Source: an uncultured Oscillibacter sp.
Lineage (GTDB): Bacteria > Bacillota > Clostridia > Oscillospirales > Oscillospiraceae
DNA length: 64,000 nucleotides
Assembly: GCA_910587705.1 (NCBI GenBank)
Contig: CAJUMX010000015.1
Location: 17,601-81,600, forward strand
Direction of reading: 5' to 3'
The notes beneath the pieces are model-generated. The model was not told where the DNA came from. It made no database searches and saw only the letters and a list, made by a program, of their open reading frames with translations. Numbering within the stretch: the stretch's first letter is position 1; each line of letters begins with the position of its first letter. Made by a program: the position numbers and the translations under genes. Positions 49,759 to 57,726 of the stretch are shown piece after piece.

Positions 49759-51684
49759 TTACTTCTTGAACTCCTCCACATGGAGGCAGCGCATGGCGTT
49801 CAGGATGGCGATAAATGCCACGCCCACGTCGGCGAACACCGCCTCCCACATGGTCGCCACGCCGAAGGCCCCCAGCAGCAGTACCGCGCCCTTGACCCCC
49901 AGGGCAAACCAGATGTTCTGCTTGACAATCCGCAGGGTTTTTCGGGAGATGCGCATGGCGGTGGCGATTTTCGCCGGGTTGTCGTCCATCAGCACCACGT
50001 CGGCGGCCTCGATGGCGGCGTCGGAGCCCAGGGCTCCCATGGCGATGCCGACGTCCGCCCGGGTGAGGACCGGCGCGTCGTTGATGCCGTCCCCCACAAA
50101 GGCCAGGGAGGCGCTGGGCGAGGACTTCCGCGCCAGGAGGCCCTCCACCCGTTCCACCTTGTCCGCCGGGAGAAGCTGGGAATGGACCTCGTCGATTCCA
50201 AGCTCCTGGGCCACGGCCTTGGCGGCGGCCTCCGTGTCGCCGGTGAGCATGACGGTCTTTTTCACCCCCGCCGCCTTCAGGCCTTCCACCAGGGTCTTGG
50301 CCTCCGGCTTGGGCAGGTCGGAAATCAGAATGTGCCCGGCGTAGCGCCCTTCCACGGTTACGTGGACGATGGTCCCCGGCAGATCGCAGGATTCCCATTG
50401 GACCCCCTCTTTTTCCATCAGGCGGCTGTTTCCGGCGGAGACGGCTTTGCCGTCCACCTTGGCCGCCACGCCGTGGCCGGCGATTTCCTCCACGTCCGTC
50501 ACCCGGCTGGGGTCCAGGTCCTTCCCCCAGGCCTTTCGGAGGGAGACGGAAATGGGATGGCTGGACCAGCTTTCCGCCAGGGCGGCGGCCTCCAGCAGGG
50601 CGTCCTCCGTGACGCCTTTAGCGGGGTGCAGGGCGGTGACGGTGAAGCTGCCTTGGGTCAGGGTGCCCGTCTTGTCGAAAACCACCGTCTCCGTCCGGGC
50701 CAGGGTCTCCAGGTAGTTGCTGCCCTTCACCAGGATGCCGCACTTGCTGGCTCCGCCGATGCCGCCGAAGAAGCTCAGAGGCACGGAGATCACCAGGGCG
50801 CAGGGGCAGGAGATCACCAGGAAGATGAGGGCCCGGTGGAGCCAGCCAGTCCAGTCCGTCCCCGCCAGGAAGGCGGGCTGGGCGGAGGCGGGAAGCAGCG
50901 CCAGGGCGATGGTGGGCAGAAGGAACAGGGCCGTGGCCGCGATGACCACGCAGGGGGTATAATAGCGGGCGAAGCGGGTGATGAAGTTCTCGCTGGCGGC
51001 TTTTTTCTCCCCGGCGTTTTCCACCAGGTCCAGGATTTTGGACACGGTGGACTCCTCGCAGGGCTTGGTGACCTTGACCCGCAGCAGCCCGGACTGGTTC
51101 ACGCAGCCGCTGATCACCGCGTCGCCGACGCCCACGTCCCGGGGCACGGACTCGCCGGTGAGGGCGGCGGTGTCCAGGGCGGAAGCGCCCTCCAGCACCT
51201 CGCCGTCCAGGGGGACCCGCTCGCCGGGGCGGACCACCACCACGGCGCCCACCTCCACGTCCTCCGGGTCCACCTCCTCTAAAGAGCCGTCCTCCAGCTC
51301 CAGGTTGGCGGTGTCGGGGCGGATGTCCATGAGGGCGGCGATGGACTGGCGGGACTTGCCCACGGCGTAGTCCTGGAAGAGCTCGCCGGTTTGGTAGAAG
51401 AGCATAACAAAGACCGCCTCGGCGTATTCCCCGGTGGCGAAGGCCCCCACGGTGGCCAGGGCCATGAGGAAGTTCTCGTCAAAGACCTGGCCGTTTAAAA
51501 TGTTGCGGACGGCTTTCCAGAGTACGTCCCAGCCAATGATGAGATAGGGGGCCAGGTACAGCGGCACCGCCATCCACACGGGAACCGGGAACAGATGGGG
51601 CAGCAGCTTGACGGCGATCAGCAGCGCCGCCGCCAGAAGGATTCGATACAGCATTTTCCGCTGCTTGCGGGTGAGGTTGTTCAT
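49759..51684 (-). CDS. Zn/Cd/Pb-type P1B ATPase exporter
   Basis: A 641-residue metal efflux pump. There is no N-terminal HMA domain; that part is supplied by the separate protein at 52466. Six to eight membrane helices are present, with the metal motif CPC at 293-295 (ISCPCALVIS), TGES in the actuator, DKTGT at 337-341, an SHP motif in SWSSHPISV and GDGINDAP near 540. The ISCPC sequence and the ArsR neighbour point to zinc or cadmium. ATG 51684 has AAGGAGG upstream. Confidence 0.93.
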   Translation of the reverse strand: MNNLTRKQRKMLYRILLAAALLIAVKLLPHLFPVPVWMAVPLYLAPYLIIGWDVLWKAVRNILNGQVFDENFLMALATVGAFATGEYAEAVFVMLFYQTGELFQDYAVGKSRQSIAALMDIRPDTANLELEDGSLEEVDPEDVEVGAVVVVRPGERVPLDGEVLEGASALDTAALTGESVPRDVGVGDAVISGCVNQSGLLRVKVTKPCEESTVSKILDLVENAGEKKAASENFITRFARYYTPCVVIAATALFLLPTIALALLPASAQPAFLAGTDWTGWLHRALIFLVISCPCALVISVPLSFFGGIGGASKCGILVKGSNYLETLARTETVVFDKTGTLTQGSFTVTALHPAKGVTEDALLEAAALAESWSSHPISVSLRKAWGKDLDPSRVTDVEEIAGHGVAAKVDGKAVSAGNSRLMEKEGVQWESCDLPGTIVHVTVEGRYAGHILISDLPKPEAKTLVEGLKAAGVKKTVMLTGDTEAAAKAVAQELGIDEVHSQLLPADKVERVEGLLARKSSPSASLAFVGDGINDAPVLTRADVGIAMGALGSDAAIEAADVVLMDDNPAKIATAMRISRKTLRIVKQNIWFALGVKGAVLLLGAFGVATMWEAVFADVGVAFIAILNAMRCLHVEEFKK

Positions 51685-51718
51685 GGGAAACGCCTCCTTA
51701 AGGATGCGGGTTTTCCGC

Positions 51719-51832
51719 TTGATTTTCTCGTTTGGGTCTGTTATACTGGAGGCAACATGGAGGGTGGCCATGCCGCCCGTGCTGTGCCGGTAGGCTCCCT
51801 GTGCTTCGTTAGGGCGGGGAGCTTACTTTTTT
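51719..51832 (+). ncRNA. Candidate small RNA with its own promoter and terminator
   Basis: On the plus strand TTGATT, 17 bp, TATACT (51719-51747) would start an RNA near 51754. It ends at GGCTCCC/GGGGAGC followed by TTACTTTTTT (51793-51832). In between is GGGTGGC-CAT-GCCGCCC. The RNA, about 80 nt, lies in the gap between the methyltransferase and ATPase genes and is antisense to their shared message. No coding frame of note and no known RNA class recognised. Confidence 0.5.
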
Positions 51833-51836
51833 GCGT

Positions 51837-52469
51837 TCAAAAGGGACCGTCGGCAGGCTTTGGCTTTTGCAGCACCGCCAGTCCCACGGGCAGACGGCCG
51901 GGGATTACCTCCACCGTCACATGGCCCAAACCCAGGCACTCCAAAAAGGCCCGGTAGGTCTCGGGGGTGAAGGCGTGCTCGTAGTGGAAGCCCGCGCCTT
52001 GATAGATTTTAATGACCACTCCATAGGCCGCTCCCGTCTTTCCCTGAAGATAGGTGGGCAGAAGGAGCCGCCCGCCTGGGGCGGTCACCCGCCAAAGCTC
52101 CCGGACCGCCTTGTCCGGCGCCGGGAGCAGGTGGAGCACGTTGGCGGCGATCACCGCGTCAAAGCTGTTTTCCGGGTCCGGCAGGGCGGTTAGGTCCCGG
52201 CGGGCAAAGTCCAGGTTAGCAAGCCCGCGGCGGCGGGCCTTTCGCTTCGCCTGCTCCAGCATGGCCTCCGACAGGTCCGTGCAGAGAACAAAGCCCGCCC
52301 GCTCCGCCGCCGCCAGGGAAAAGAGCCCCGTTCCGGCGGCGCAGTCCAGCACCCTGGCCCCGGCGGGAATCCGCTCCGCCGTCCGGGCCGCGGCGGCGGC
52401 ATTGGCATTCCGGTTGGTCCATTGGGTGAGATCATAGAACCGGGCCCAGCGGTCCCAAAAGGTGCTCAA
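51837..52469 (-). CDS. Class I SAM-dependent methyltransferase
   Basis: A 210-residue enzyme with the UbiE/ArsM-like Rossmann motifs VLDCAAGTGLFSLAAAERA (SAM site), DLSEAMLEQAKRKA and FDAVIAANVLHLL. TTG 52469 overlaps the stop of the HMA gene (TTGA); an alternative GTG lies at 52505. It is cotranscribed with the metal-resistance genes, so a role in metal(loid) response is possible, but the substrate is unknown. Confidence 0.8.
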   Translation of the reverse strand: MSTFWDRWARFYDLTQWTNRNANAAAAARTAERIPAGARVLDCAAGTGLFSLAAAERAGFVLCTDLSEAMLEQAKRKARRRGLANLDFARRDLTALPDPENSFDAVIAANVLHLLPAPDKAVRELWRVTAPGGRLLLPTYLQGKTGAAYGVVIKIYQGAGFHYEHAFTPETYRAFLECLGLGHVTVEVIPGRLPVGLAVLQKPKPADGPF

Positions 52470-52684
52470 AGGTTGATGATGCAGTCCGACTCCACCTTTT
52501 TGCACACGGCGACGATTTCCTTCATGATGTCGTCAAACCGGGCGTCGTCCGCGTCCACGGTCATTTTCTGGGCCATGAAGCTGACGGTCGCGTCGTGTAC
52601 CCCGTCGATTTTTTTGATGGCCTCTTCCATTTTCGCGGCGCAGTTGGCGCAGTCCAGGTCGGTGAGCTTGAAACGCTTTTTCAT
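52466..52684 (-). CDS. HMA-domain metal chaperone
   Basis: A 72-residue protein consisting of one heavy-metal-associated domain with the metal-binding CxxC in DLDCANCAAKM. It probably hands metal to the ATPase, which lacks its own HMA domain. ATG has AGGAGG upstream. Confidence 0.9.
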   Translation of the reverse strand: MKKRFKLTDLDCANCAAKMEEAIKKIDGVHDATVSFMAQKMTVDADDARFDDIMKEIVAVCKKVESDCIINL

Positions 52685-52734
52685 AATAATCTTCCTCCTG
52701 ATATGTTCATATGTCTTGCATAGGGAAAACGGAA

Positions 52735-53097
52735 TTACTCGCGGACGTGCTCCAGCCCCTGGTCGATGATGGTCTTGACGTGGTCGTCCGCCAGGGAGTA
52801 GAACACGGTCTTGCCCTCTCGCCGGGACTTCACCAGCCGGACGTTTTTCAGCGCCCGGAGCTGGTGGGAGACGGCGGACTGGGTGAGCCCCAGCAGCGCC
52901 GCGATGTCGCAGACGCACATCTCCGCCTCGAAGAGCACGTAGAGGATGCGGACCCGGGTGGAGTCCCCGAAGATGCGGAACAGCTCCGTCAGGTCGTAGA
53001 GGGTGTCCTCCCCCGGCAGCTCCCGCCGGACCTTTTCCACCACGTCCTCGTGGGCGTGGATGAAATCACAGCACTCCACGTTGTAACGGTCCTCCAT
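52735..53097 (-). CDS. ArsR/SmtB-family metal-sensing repressor
   Basis: A 120-residue winged-helix repressor. Helix-turn-helix ALLGLTQSAVSHQLRALKN and wing SRREGKTVFYSLAD are clear. Potential metal ligands occur at the N-terminus (ECCDFIHAHED), in the alpha-3 helix (MCVCD) and in the last helix (DDHVKTIIDQGLEH, the zinc alpha-5 site). It should repress its own operon until Zn or Cd is bound. Confidence 0.93.
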   Translation of the reverse strand: MEDRYNVECCDFIHAHEDVVEKVRRELPGEDTLYDLTELFRIFGDSTRVRILYVLFEAEMCVCDIAALLGLTQSAVSHQLRALKNVRLVKSRREGKTVFYSLADDHVKTIIDQGLEHVRE

Positions 53098-53115
53098 AGG
53101 CCCGCCTCCTTTCAA

Positions 53116-53147
53116 ATGAACAATTGAACGAGTGTTCATATGTTCAT
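53116..53147 (-). promoter_or_regulatory. Candidate ArsR operator
   Basis: ATGAACA, 10 bp, TGTTCAT, then a second TGTTCAT at 53141. These are the half-sites typical of CzrA/CadC operators. A further ATATGTTCATATG lies at about 52702-52715 between the regulator and HMA genes. Confidence 0.65.
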
Positions 53148-53187
53148 TATACGCGGCGACGGTGATTTGTCAAGCCCCTTTTTTTAG

Positions 53188-53216
53188 TTGAAAAGGGGGC
53201 CGGGCTATGGTATACT
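53188..53216 (+). promoter_or_regulatory. Promoter of the thioesterase gene
   Basis: TTGAAA, 17 bp, TATACT. Confidence 0.75.
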
Positions 53217-53253
53217 GACGCTGTTTTTCATCACTTGATCAGGAGGTCGTTTC

Positions 53254-53688
53254 ATGGAGGACATGGAGAAGCTCCGGCTGGAAGCGCTGCAATTGGGGGC
53301 CAACGCCTTTACGGACTACAATTTCATCAAGCTGGAGGCGGCGGAGCCGGACCGGGCGGTTTACCGCCTGGACATTCGCCCGGAGAGCCGGAACCCCTAC
53401 GGCATGATTCATGGCGGGGCGCTGTACACCATGGCGGACGACGCCGCCGGGACCGCGGCCCACGGCGACGGGCGGCATTACGTCACCCAGCATGGAGACC
53501 TGCACTTTCTAGACAACCGGGCCCACGGGACGGTCTGGGCCACGGGGCGGGTCCGGCACCGGGGACGGTCCACGGTGCTGGTGGACGTGGAGATTACGGA
53601 CGAGAGCGGGGCCTTGCTTGCCACGGGGGCGTTCAGCTATTTCTGCGTGGACCGGAAGCGGATGGCGGAGCGGGCCCAGGAGACATAA
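53254..53688 (+). CDS. PaaI-type hotdog-fold thioesterase
   Basis: A 144-residue protein with the hotdog signature NPYGMIHGGALYTMADDAAG, where the HGG and the following Asp form the active site of PaaI thioesterases. The substrate acyl-CoA is unknown. AGGAGG precedes the ATG. Confidence 0.9.
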   Translation: MEDMEKLRLEALQLGANAFTDYNFIKLEAAEPDRAVYRLDIRPESRNPYGMIHGGALYTMADDAAGTAAHGDGRHYVTQHGDLHFLDNRAHGTVWATGRVRHRGRSTVLVDVEITDESGALLATGAFSYFCVDRKRMAERAQET

Positions 53689-53689
53689 A

Positions 53690-53723
53690 AAAGAGGAGCG
53701 TCCTATTTGGGACGCTCCTCTTT
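53690..53723 (+). terminator. Bidirectional terminator
   Basis: AAAGAGGAGCGTCC and GGACGCTCCTCTTT around a short loop, between convergent genes. Confidence 0.9.
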
Positions 53724-53726
53724 CTG

Positions 53727-54353
53727 TTATTCCAGGGTGTTCTCCAGGCTCTGCCAGAACTCCACCAGCTTGCTTTTCAGCACATAGCCCTGGTCCTCCT
53801 CCGTAATGAGGCCCACCTGGGCAGGGGACAGCCCGGCGGCCAGGGCCGCCTCCGGCACCTCTGCCGAGGCGGCGGCACACAGGGGCGGGAATACCACACA
53901 CCACCAGTTTTGCCCCTCTCCCGCGCCGATAATGGCCCGGAGGGCCAGGTACTTTCCGGCGGGGAGGGAGAAGCCCTCGTACTCCCGGGTGGGGAACACG
54001 GTGTCCTCCAATTCGATGGTGACGGCGTAGTCATAGCCGTTTGCCCGGATTTCCTCGGCGGCGACGCGCTCCAGCTCCAGCACCTGGCCCCGGAGGAGGG
54101 CCTCCGCCTCCCGGCGGTCTGCGGCGCTGGTTAAAAGAGGCTCCGCGTAAGCGAGAATTCGGTCCCGGACCTTCAATTTCAGGGCCTGGTCCTCCTCTGA
54201 ATCGGAGTTCGCCAGCACGTGGAGGCGGACCACCTTGTCAGACAGCTCCTGCCCGGTTTGCAGGGCCATGGCCCCGGTGGCGAGAAACGCCGCCAAAAAC
54301 AGCAGCAGTACAATTTCCACAAGCTTCAGCCGTCCGGCCTGTTCGGTTTTCAT
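53727..54353 (-). CDS. spoIIR: Stage II sporulation protein R
   Basis: A 208-residue secreted signalling protein made in the forespore under sigma F that triggers SpoIIGA processing of pro-sigma E. N-terminal membrane signal (LVEIVLLLFLAAFLATGAMA), then the SpoIIR core LHVLANSDSEEDQALKLKVRD and NWWCVVFPPLC. Confidence 0.93.
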   Translation of the reverse strand: MKTEQAGRLKLVEIVLLLFLAAFLATGAMALQTGQELSDKVVRLHVLANSDSEEDQALKLKVRDRILAYAEPLLTSAADRREAEALLRGQVLELERVAAEEIRANGYDYAVTIELEDTVFPTREYEGFSLPAGKYLALRAIIGAGEGQNWWCVVFPPLCAAASAEVPEAALAAGLSPAQVGLITEEDQGYVLKSKLVEFWQSLENTLE

Positions 54354-54420
54354 ATGTCGTCCATTCCCTTCCCGGCCCCTTGGGGGCCTTTGAGGGAAGC
54401 ATGGACGGCTTTTTCAAATT

Positions 54421-55824
54421 TTATTCCGGTCCCAGGAAATTTTTTCTGGCCCAGGCCTCCAGCGCTTCGTTCTCCGGCGGCTCCTCCGGGGCCGTCTCAC
54501 CGTGGGTGACGTCCAGATCGGAGGTATCGATGGGGGCGCTCTCCTCAAACAAATCGTAGTAGTCCTCGTTCTGGAGGGTGGGGCGGCGCTTCCGGGCGAT
54601 GGCGGTGATGGTGGGATACAGCACGATGGCGATGAGGCCGCCGGAAAAGCCGTTGTTATAGAGATTCAGCCCCGCCACCGGCCCGCCGGTCTGGAGGACC
54701 AGGGAGGCGTGGATAAAGCCCGCCAGCACCCCGTAGGGCCAGCCGAAGTGGCCGGAGATGGGGGCCAGGGTGGTGCCGAAGAGACCCGCCAATTGAAGGG
54801 AGGGGTAGTCCGGGGTGTGGTGCATGCCATAGGCTCCGATGAACACCCCCAGCATGACGGGGAGAATGTTCCGCGCGTGCTTGCCGAAGGCGGAAAAGCC
54901 CATGATGGTGAAGATGCCGCCCAGGGTGGGGCCGTTGAGGTCGCCCCCCACCAGGAGGACGTAGGCCATGCCCAGAAAGCCGTTGACGCCGATGTTCACC
55001 AGCACGGGGCCGTAGCCGAACATACGGAGGTAGTCGCTGGGGGCCCGGCCGGTGGTGGAGAGGAGGCGGCGGTAGCCCGCCCAGACGCTCCAGGCGGGGA
55101 CGCCGGTGGCGAAAAAGCCCAGGAGAATCAGGACGGAGCACAGCAAGCTCAACACGGCGATGAAGCCGGTGTTATAGCCCTTGGCCCAGTAGAGGACGGA
55201 GTCCGGGCTGTCCCCGAAGGCGGTGAGCACCGGCACGATCATCATGGCGAAGAGGCCGCAGGCAAAGCCCATGTTGTAGAGATTCATGCCGTTTTGGACC
55301 TTATAGGTGTAGGCGGAGAGGGAGGGGAGAATGAAGCCGATGAGAACGCCGGTCACCGCTCCCAGGGGGAGACTGGCGTGGATGCTGCCCAGGGACATAT
55401 AGCTCACCAGCGGGGCCAGGGAGGTGGCCAGCAGCGCCACGGCGGCGTGCTTGGAAAAGGGCTCCCGCTGGTACTTGGCATAGAGCCAGGTGCCCAGAAT
55501 GATGGGCCAGATGTTGACGAAGTTTTTCCCGAAAAGGGAGAAGCCCGCCATCAGACCCATCTCCACAATGGTGAAGCCGTTATAGGGGTCCCCGGAGAAT
55601 TTGATGATGCAGATGGAGATTCCCGTCACCAGCCCCGCGTTTACCAGGGCCGCGCCGGGGCCGCCGATGGATACGTAATCCGTGATCAGAAGGTCCTGCA
55701 TGGTGACGATGTGCCAGAGCCCCGTCAGAATGTCCAGCGGGGCCTCCAGGGTCAGACCCAGGAGCATCAGCCCGATGGAAAAGGTCAATGTAGCTGGGAA
55801 TAGGTTTTTATAGCGGTCCTGCAA
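54421..55824 (-). CDS. DUF1576 polytopic membrane protein
   Basis: A 467-residue protein with about 12 hydrophobic helices and an internal duplication: the NLYNMGFACGL segment in the first half and NLYNNGFSGGL in the second. It matches the DUF1576 membrane family of Firmicutes, function unknown, probably a transporter. TTG 55824 is chosen because GGGGAGG lies 7 bp upstream; the ATG at 55848 has no such site. The acidic C-terminal tail is cytoplasmic. Confidence 0.8.
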   Translation of the reverse strand: MQDRYKNLFPATLTFSIGLMLLGLTLEAPLDILTGLWHIVTMQDLLITDYVSIGGPGAALVNAGLVTGISICIIKFSGDPYNGFTIVEMGLMAGFSLFGKNFVNIWPIILGTWLYAKYQREPFSKHAAVALLATSLAPLVSYMSLGSIHASLPLGAVTGVLIGFILPSLSAYTYKVQNGMNLYNMGFACGLFAMMIVPVLTAFGDSPDSVLYWAKGYNTGFIAVLSLLCSVLILLGFFATGVPAWSVWAGYRRLLSTTGRAPSDYLRMFGYGPVLVNIGVNGFLGMAYVLLVGGDLNGPTLGGIFTIMGFSAFGKHARNILPVMLGVFIGAYGMHHTPDYPSLQLAGLFGTTLAPISGHFGWPYGVLAGFIHASLVLQTGGPVAGLNLYNNGFSGGLIAIVLYPTITAIARKRRPTLQNEDYYDLFEESAPIDTSDLDVTHGETAPEEPPENEALEAWARKNFLGPE

Positions 55825-55995
55825 GGCGGTTCCTCCCCTGTTTTCCATGGTTTTTGTAAGAATTATACCGGAAAAGTCCGGCGGGAACAAGCACGTATTT
55901 GTAAACTCTATGCGAGCCTTAGATAAATTTACGTGGATCGATGCCCGAAAAAGAACTGCGGGACCAGCCCTGTTAGGAGGACCGGCCCCGTCTGC

Positions 55996-56787
55996 TCAGA
56001 GATTTCGGATCTGGAACGCCTCCGGAGGCATGGACTCTGACAGGGCCATCAGGGCGTGGTTGAAACCCCCGCTGTAGTCAAAGCGGACGTCGGAAAGGGT
56101 GGTTCCGGTGAGACGGTCCGGCATGGAGAAGGTGAACCGGCTTCCCTTTCCCTGGTGGGACTCCGCCGCGATGGTCCCGCCGTGTCCCTGGGCCACGGCC
56201 CGGCACAGGGCCAGGCCCAGTCCCAGGCCCTGGGGCGGTGGGGCGGGCTGCTCCGATTGGTGATAGCTGTCAAAGAGGGTTTCCAGCCGCTCCGGGTCGA
56301 TGCCGGGGCCGGTGTCCTCTACAGAGAGGAAAACCCGCCCCCCGGTCAGCCGCAGCTCCACGGTGATGAGCCCGCCGGGGGGCGTGAATTTGAAGGCGTT
56401 GGACAGCAGCTGGTAGAGAAGCTGCTCCAGTGCGTCGGGGCAGAAGGCGCAGATATGGCTGTCCGCCGCGCAGATCAGCCGGGCTTCCAGCCCTCGAAGG
56501 GGGGCCAGGGAGGCGGCCTTGGCAAAGATGTCCATGATGAACTCCACGATGTCCCGGTCCCGGAGGGGCAGGGGCTCCTCGCTCATATAGCGGGTGGCGG
56601 AGAGGTCGTTTACCAGGCGGATGAGGCGGTAATAGCTTTGGTCCACCAGGGCGGCTTTGGCGTCCAGCTCCGGGTCCTGCTCCCGGGCGGCGGCGGGGGC
56701 CAGCCGGGCGGCGGCAAAATAGAGGCTGCTCAGGGCTCCCCGCATCTGCGCGGCGGCCTGAGGCAGCAATGAGAGGTCCAAATCCAT
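55996..56787 (-). CDS. Soluble histidine-kinase-like ATPase without a visible phosphoacceptor
   Basis: A 263-residue protein. The C-terminal half is a HATPase_c domain: N-box LLSNAFKFTPPGG, G1 VEDTGPGID, G2 GLGLGLALC. The N-terminal helical part is where a HisKA domain would be, but no H-box histidine is present (the position reads AAAQMRGALSS). No sensor or membrane segment and no response regulator adjoin it. ATG has AAGGAG upstream. Confidence 0.82.
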   Translation of the reverse strand: MDLDLSLLPQAAAQMRGALSSLYFAAARLAPAAAREQDPELDAKAALVDQSYYRLIRLVNDLSATRYMSEEPLPLRDRDIVEFIMDIFAKAASLAPLRGLEARLICAADSHICAFCPDALEQLLYQLLSNAFKFTPPGGLITVELRLTGGRVFLSVEDTGPGIDPERLETLFDSYHQSEQPAPPPQGLGLGLALCRAVAQGHGGTIAAESHQGKGSRFTFSMPDRLTGTTLSDVRFDYSGGFNHALMALSESMPPEAFQIRNL

Positions 56788-57031
56788 GGGGTGGTCTCCT
56801 TTCCAGCGAAACTCCCAGAGAGGTCTCCACCCTCTGGAAGCGTCTGGGATAGCATGTGCGGGGACGGCGGTCCAAGCCCAGGAAAAGACTGCCTCCTCCG
56901 GAAATATCATAGCAAAAGACCGGGGAAAACACAAGAAATTTATCGGATATTGTCGAATCCCGTCGAACCGGAGGGAAGGCTGGGGAGAAAAACGCCGCCC
57001 CGAAGGGCGGCATTGACAGACGGGGGGGGGG

Positions 57032-57619
57032 TTATTCTTCCGTGTCCGCGGCGGCGGGTTTTTTCCGGCGGCCGCCCCGGCGGGGGCGGGTCACCTTCGC
57101 CACCTTTTCCGGCTCCGGCTCCGGGGCCTGAAAGATGCGCTTGAGGTGGTTGTAAAGGACACAGCCCTGGGCGGAGCCGTATTCCTTTACCAGGGCGTTG
57201 CAAAGCTCCTGGCGGTCCGCCGAGCGGAGGATGAAAGGCAGGTGGAGGCAGCTTTCAATGGAGGGACGGAGGGCCACCTCCTGAAAGGCGTTGGCGTACC
57301 GGGCCTGGAGGGCGTCGATGGAGGCGGCGTAGCCCTTGTCCTGGCTGATGACGTAGGCGTAGTCCGCCTCCCGCTTGCCGACCAGGACTCCCAGCTCCGT
57401 GATGATCTGGAAGTCGATGGAGTTTTTGCCGCCTCGGACGCTTTCGATATACTGCACGTCTGCCGGAGTTCCGGCGCAGAGTTTTTGGAGCTTATTGAGG
57501 GCCAGGCCCTTTTCCTTCTGGTAGAAGATGAGGACGGTATCCTGCTCCGAGAGCATGTCGACCCCGGTGAGCCCGGTGCCAATGTTGTTGTCTCCGTCCA
57601 CGAGAAAAATGGTTTTCAT
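57032..57619 (-). CDS. PIN/NYN-like domain protein with basic tail
   Basis: A 195-residue protein. It begins with an acidic PIN-type site (IFLVDGDNNIG), further acids follow (SIDFQIITELG, YAYVISQDKGYAASID), compatible with a metal-dependent RNase. The last 25 residues are very basic (TRPRRGGRRKKPAA). The target is unknown. Confidence 0.8.
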   Translation of the reverse strand: MKTIFLVDGDNNIGTGLTGVDMLSEQDTVLIFYQKEKGLALNKLQKLCAGTPADVQYIESVRGGKNSIDFQIITELGVLVGKREADYAYVISQDKGYAASIDALQARYANAFQEVALRPSIESCLHLPFILRSADRQELCNALVKEYGSAQGCVLYNHLKRIFQAPEPEPEKVAKVTRPRRGGRRKKPAAADTEE

Positions 57620-57726
57620 AATCCGTTCCTTTGTATTATATTCACGCCGTCTTGGGCGCGTGAGGTTACAAGGGCCCAGTATACCAGCTTTCCGGCGGAA
57701 AGGCAAGGGAGAAATGGGACAAGGGG

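Noticed and set aside
51754..51832. Assignment of the small RNA as SRP (4.5S) RNA or a NiCo riboswitch
   Set aside because: The conserved SRP apical motif with the GGAA loop is absent, and the transcript runs opposite to the metal pump, so it cannot be its leader riboswitch.
54493..54513. A near match to the ICE palindrome (GTCTCACCGTGGGTGACG)
   Set aside because: It lies in the DUF1576 coding sequence, lacks the outer arms and flanks, and differs in the core, so chance similarity is likelier.
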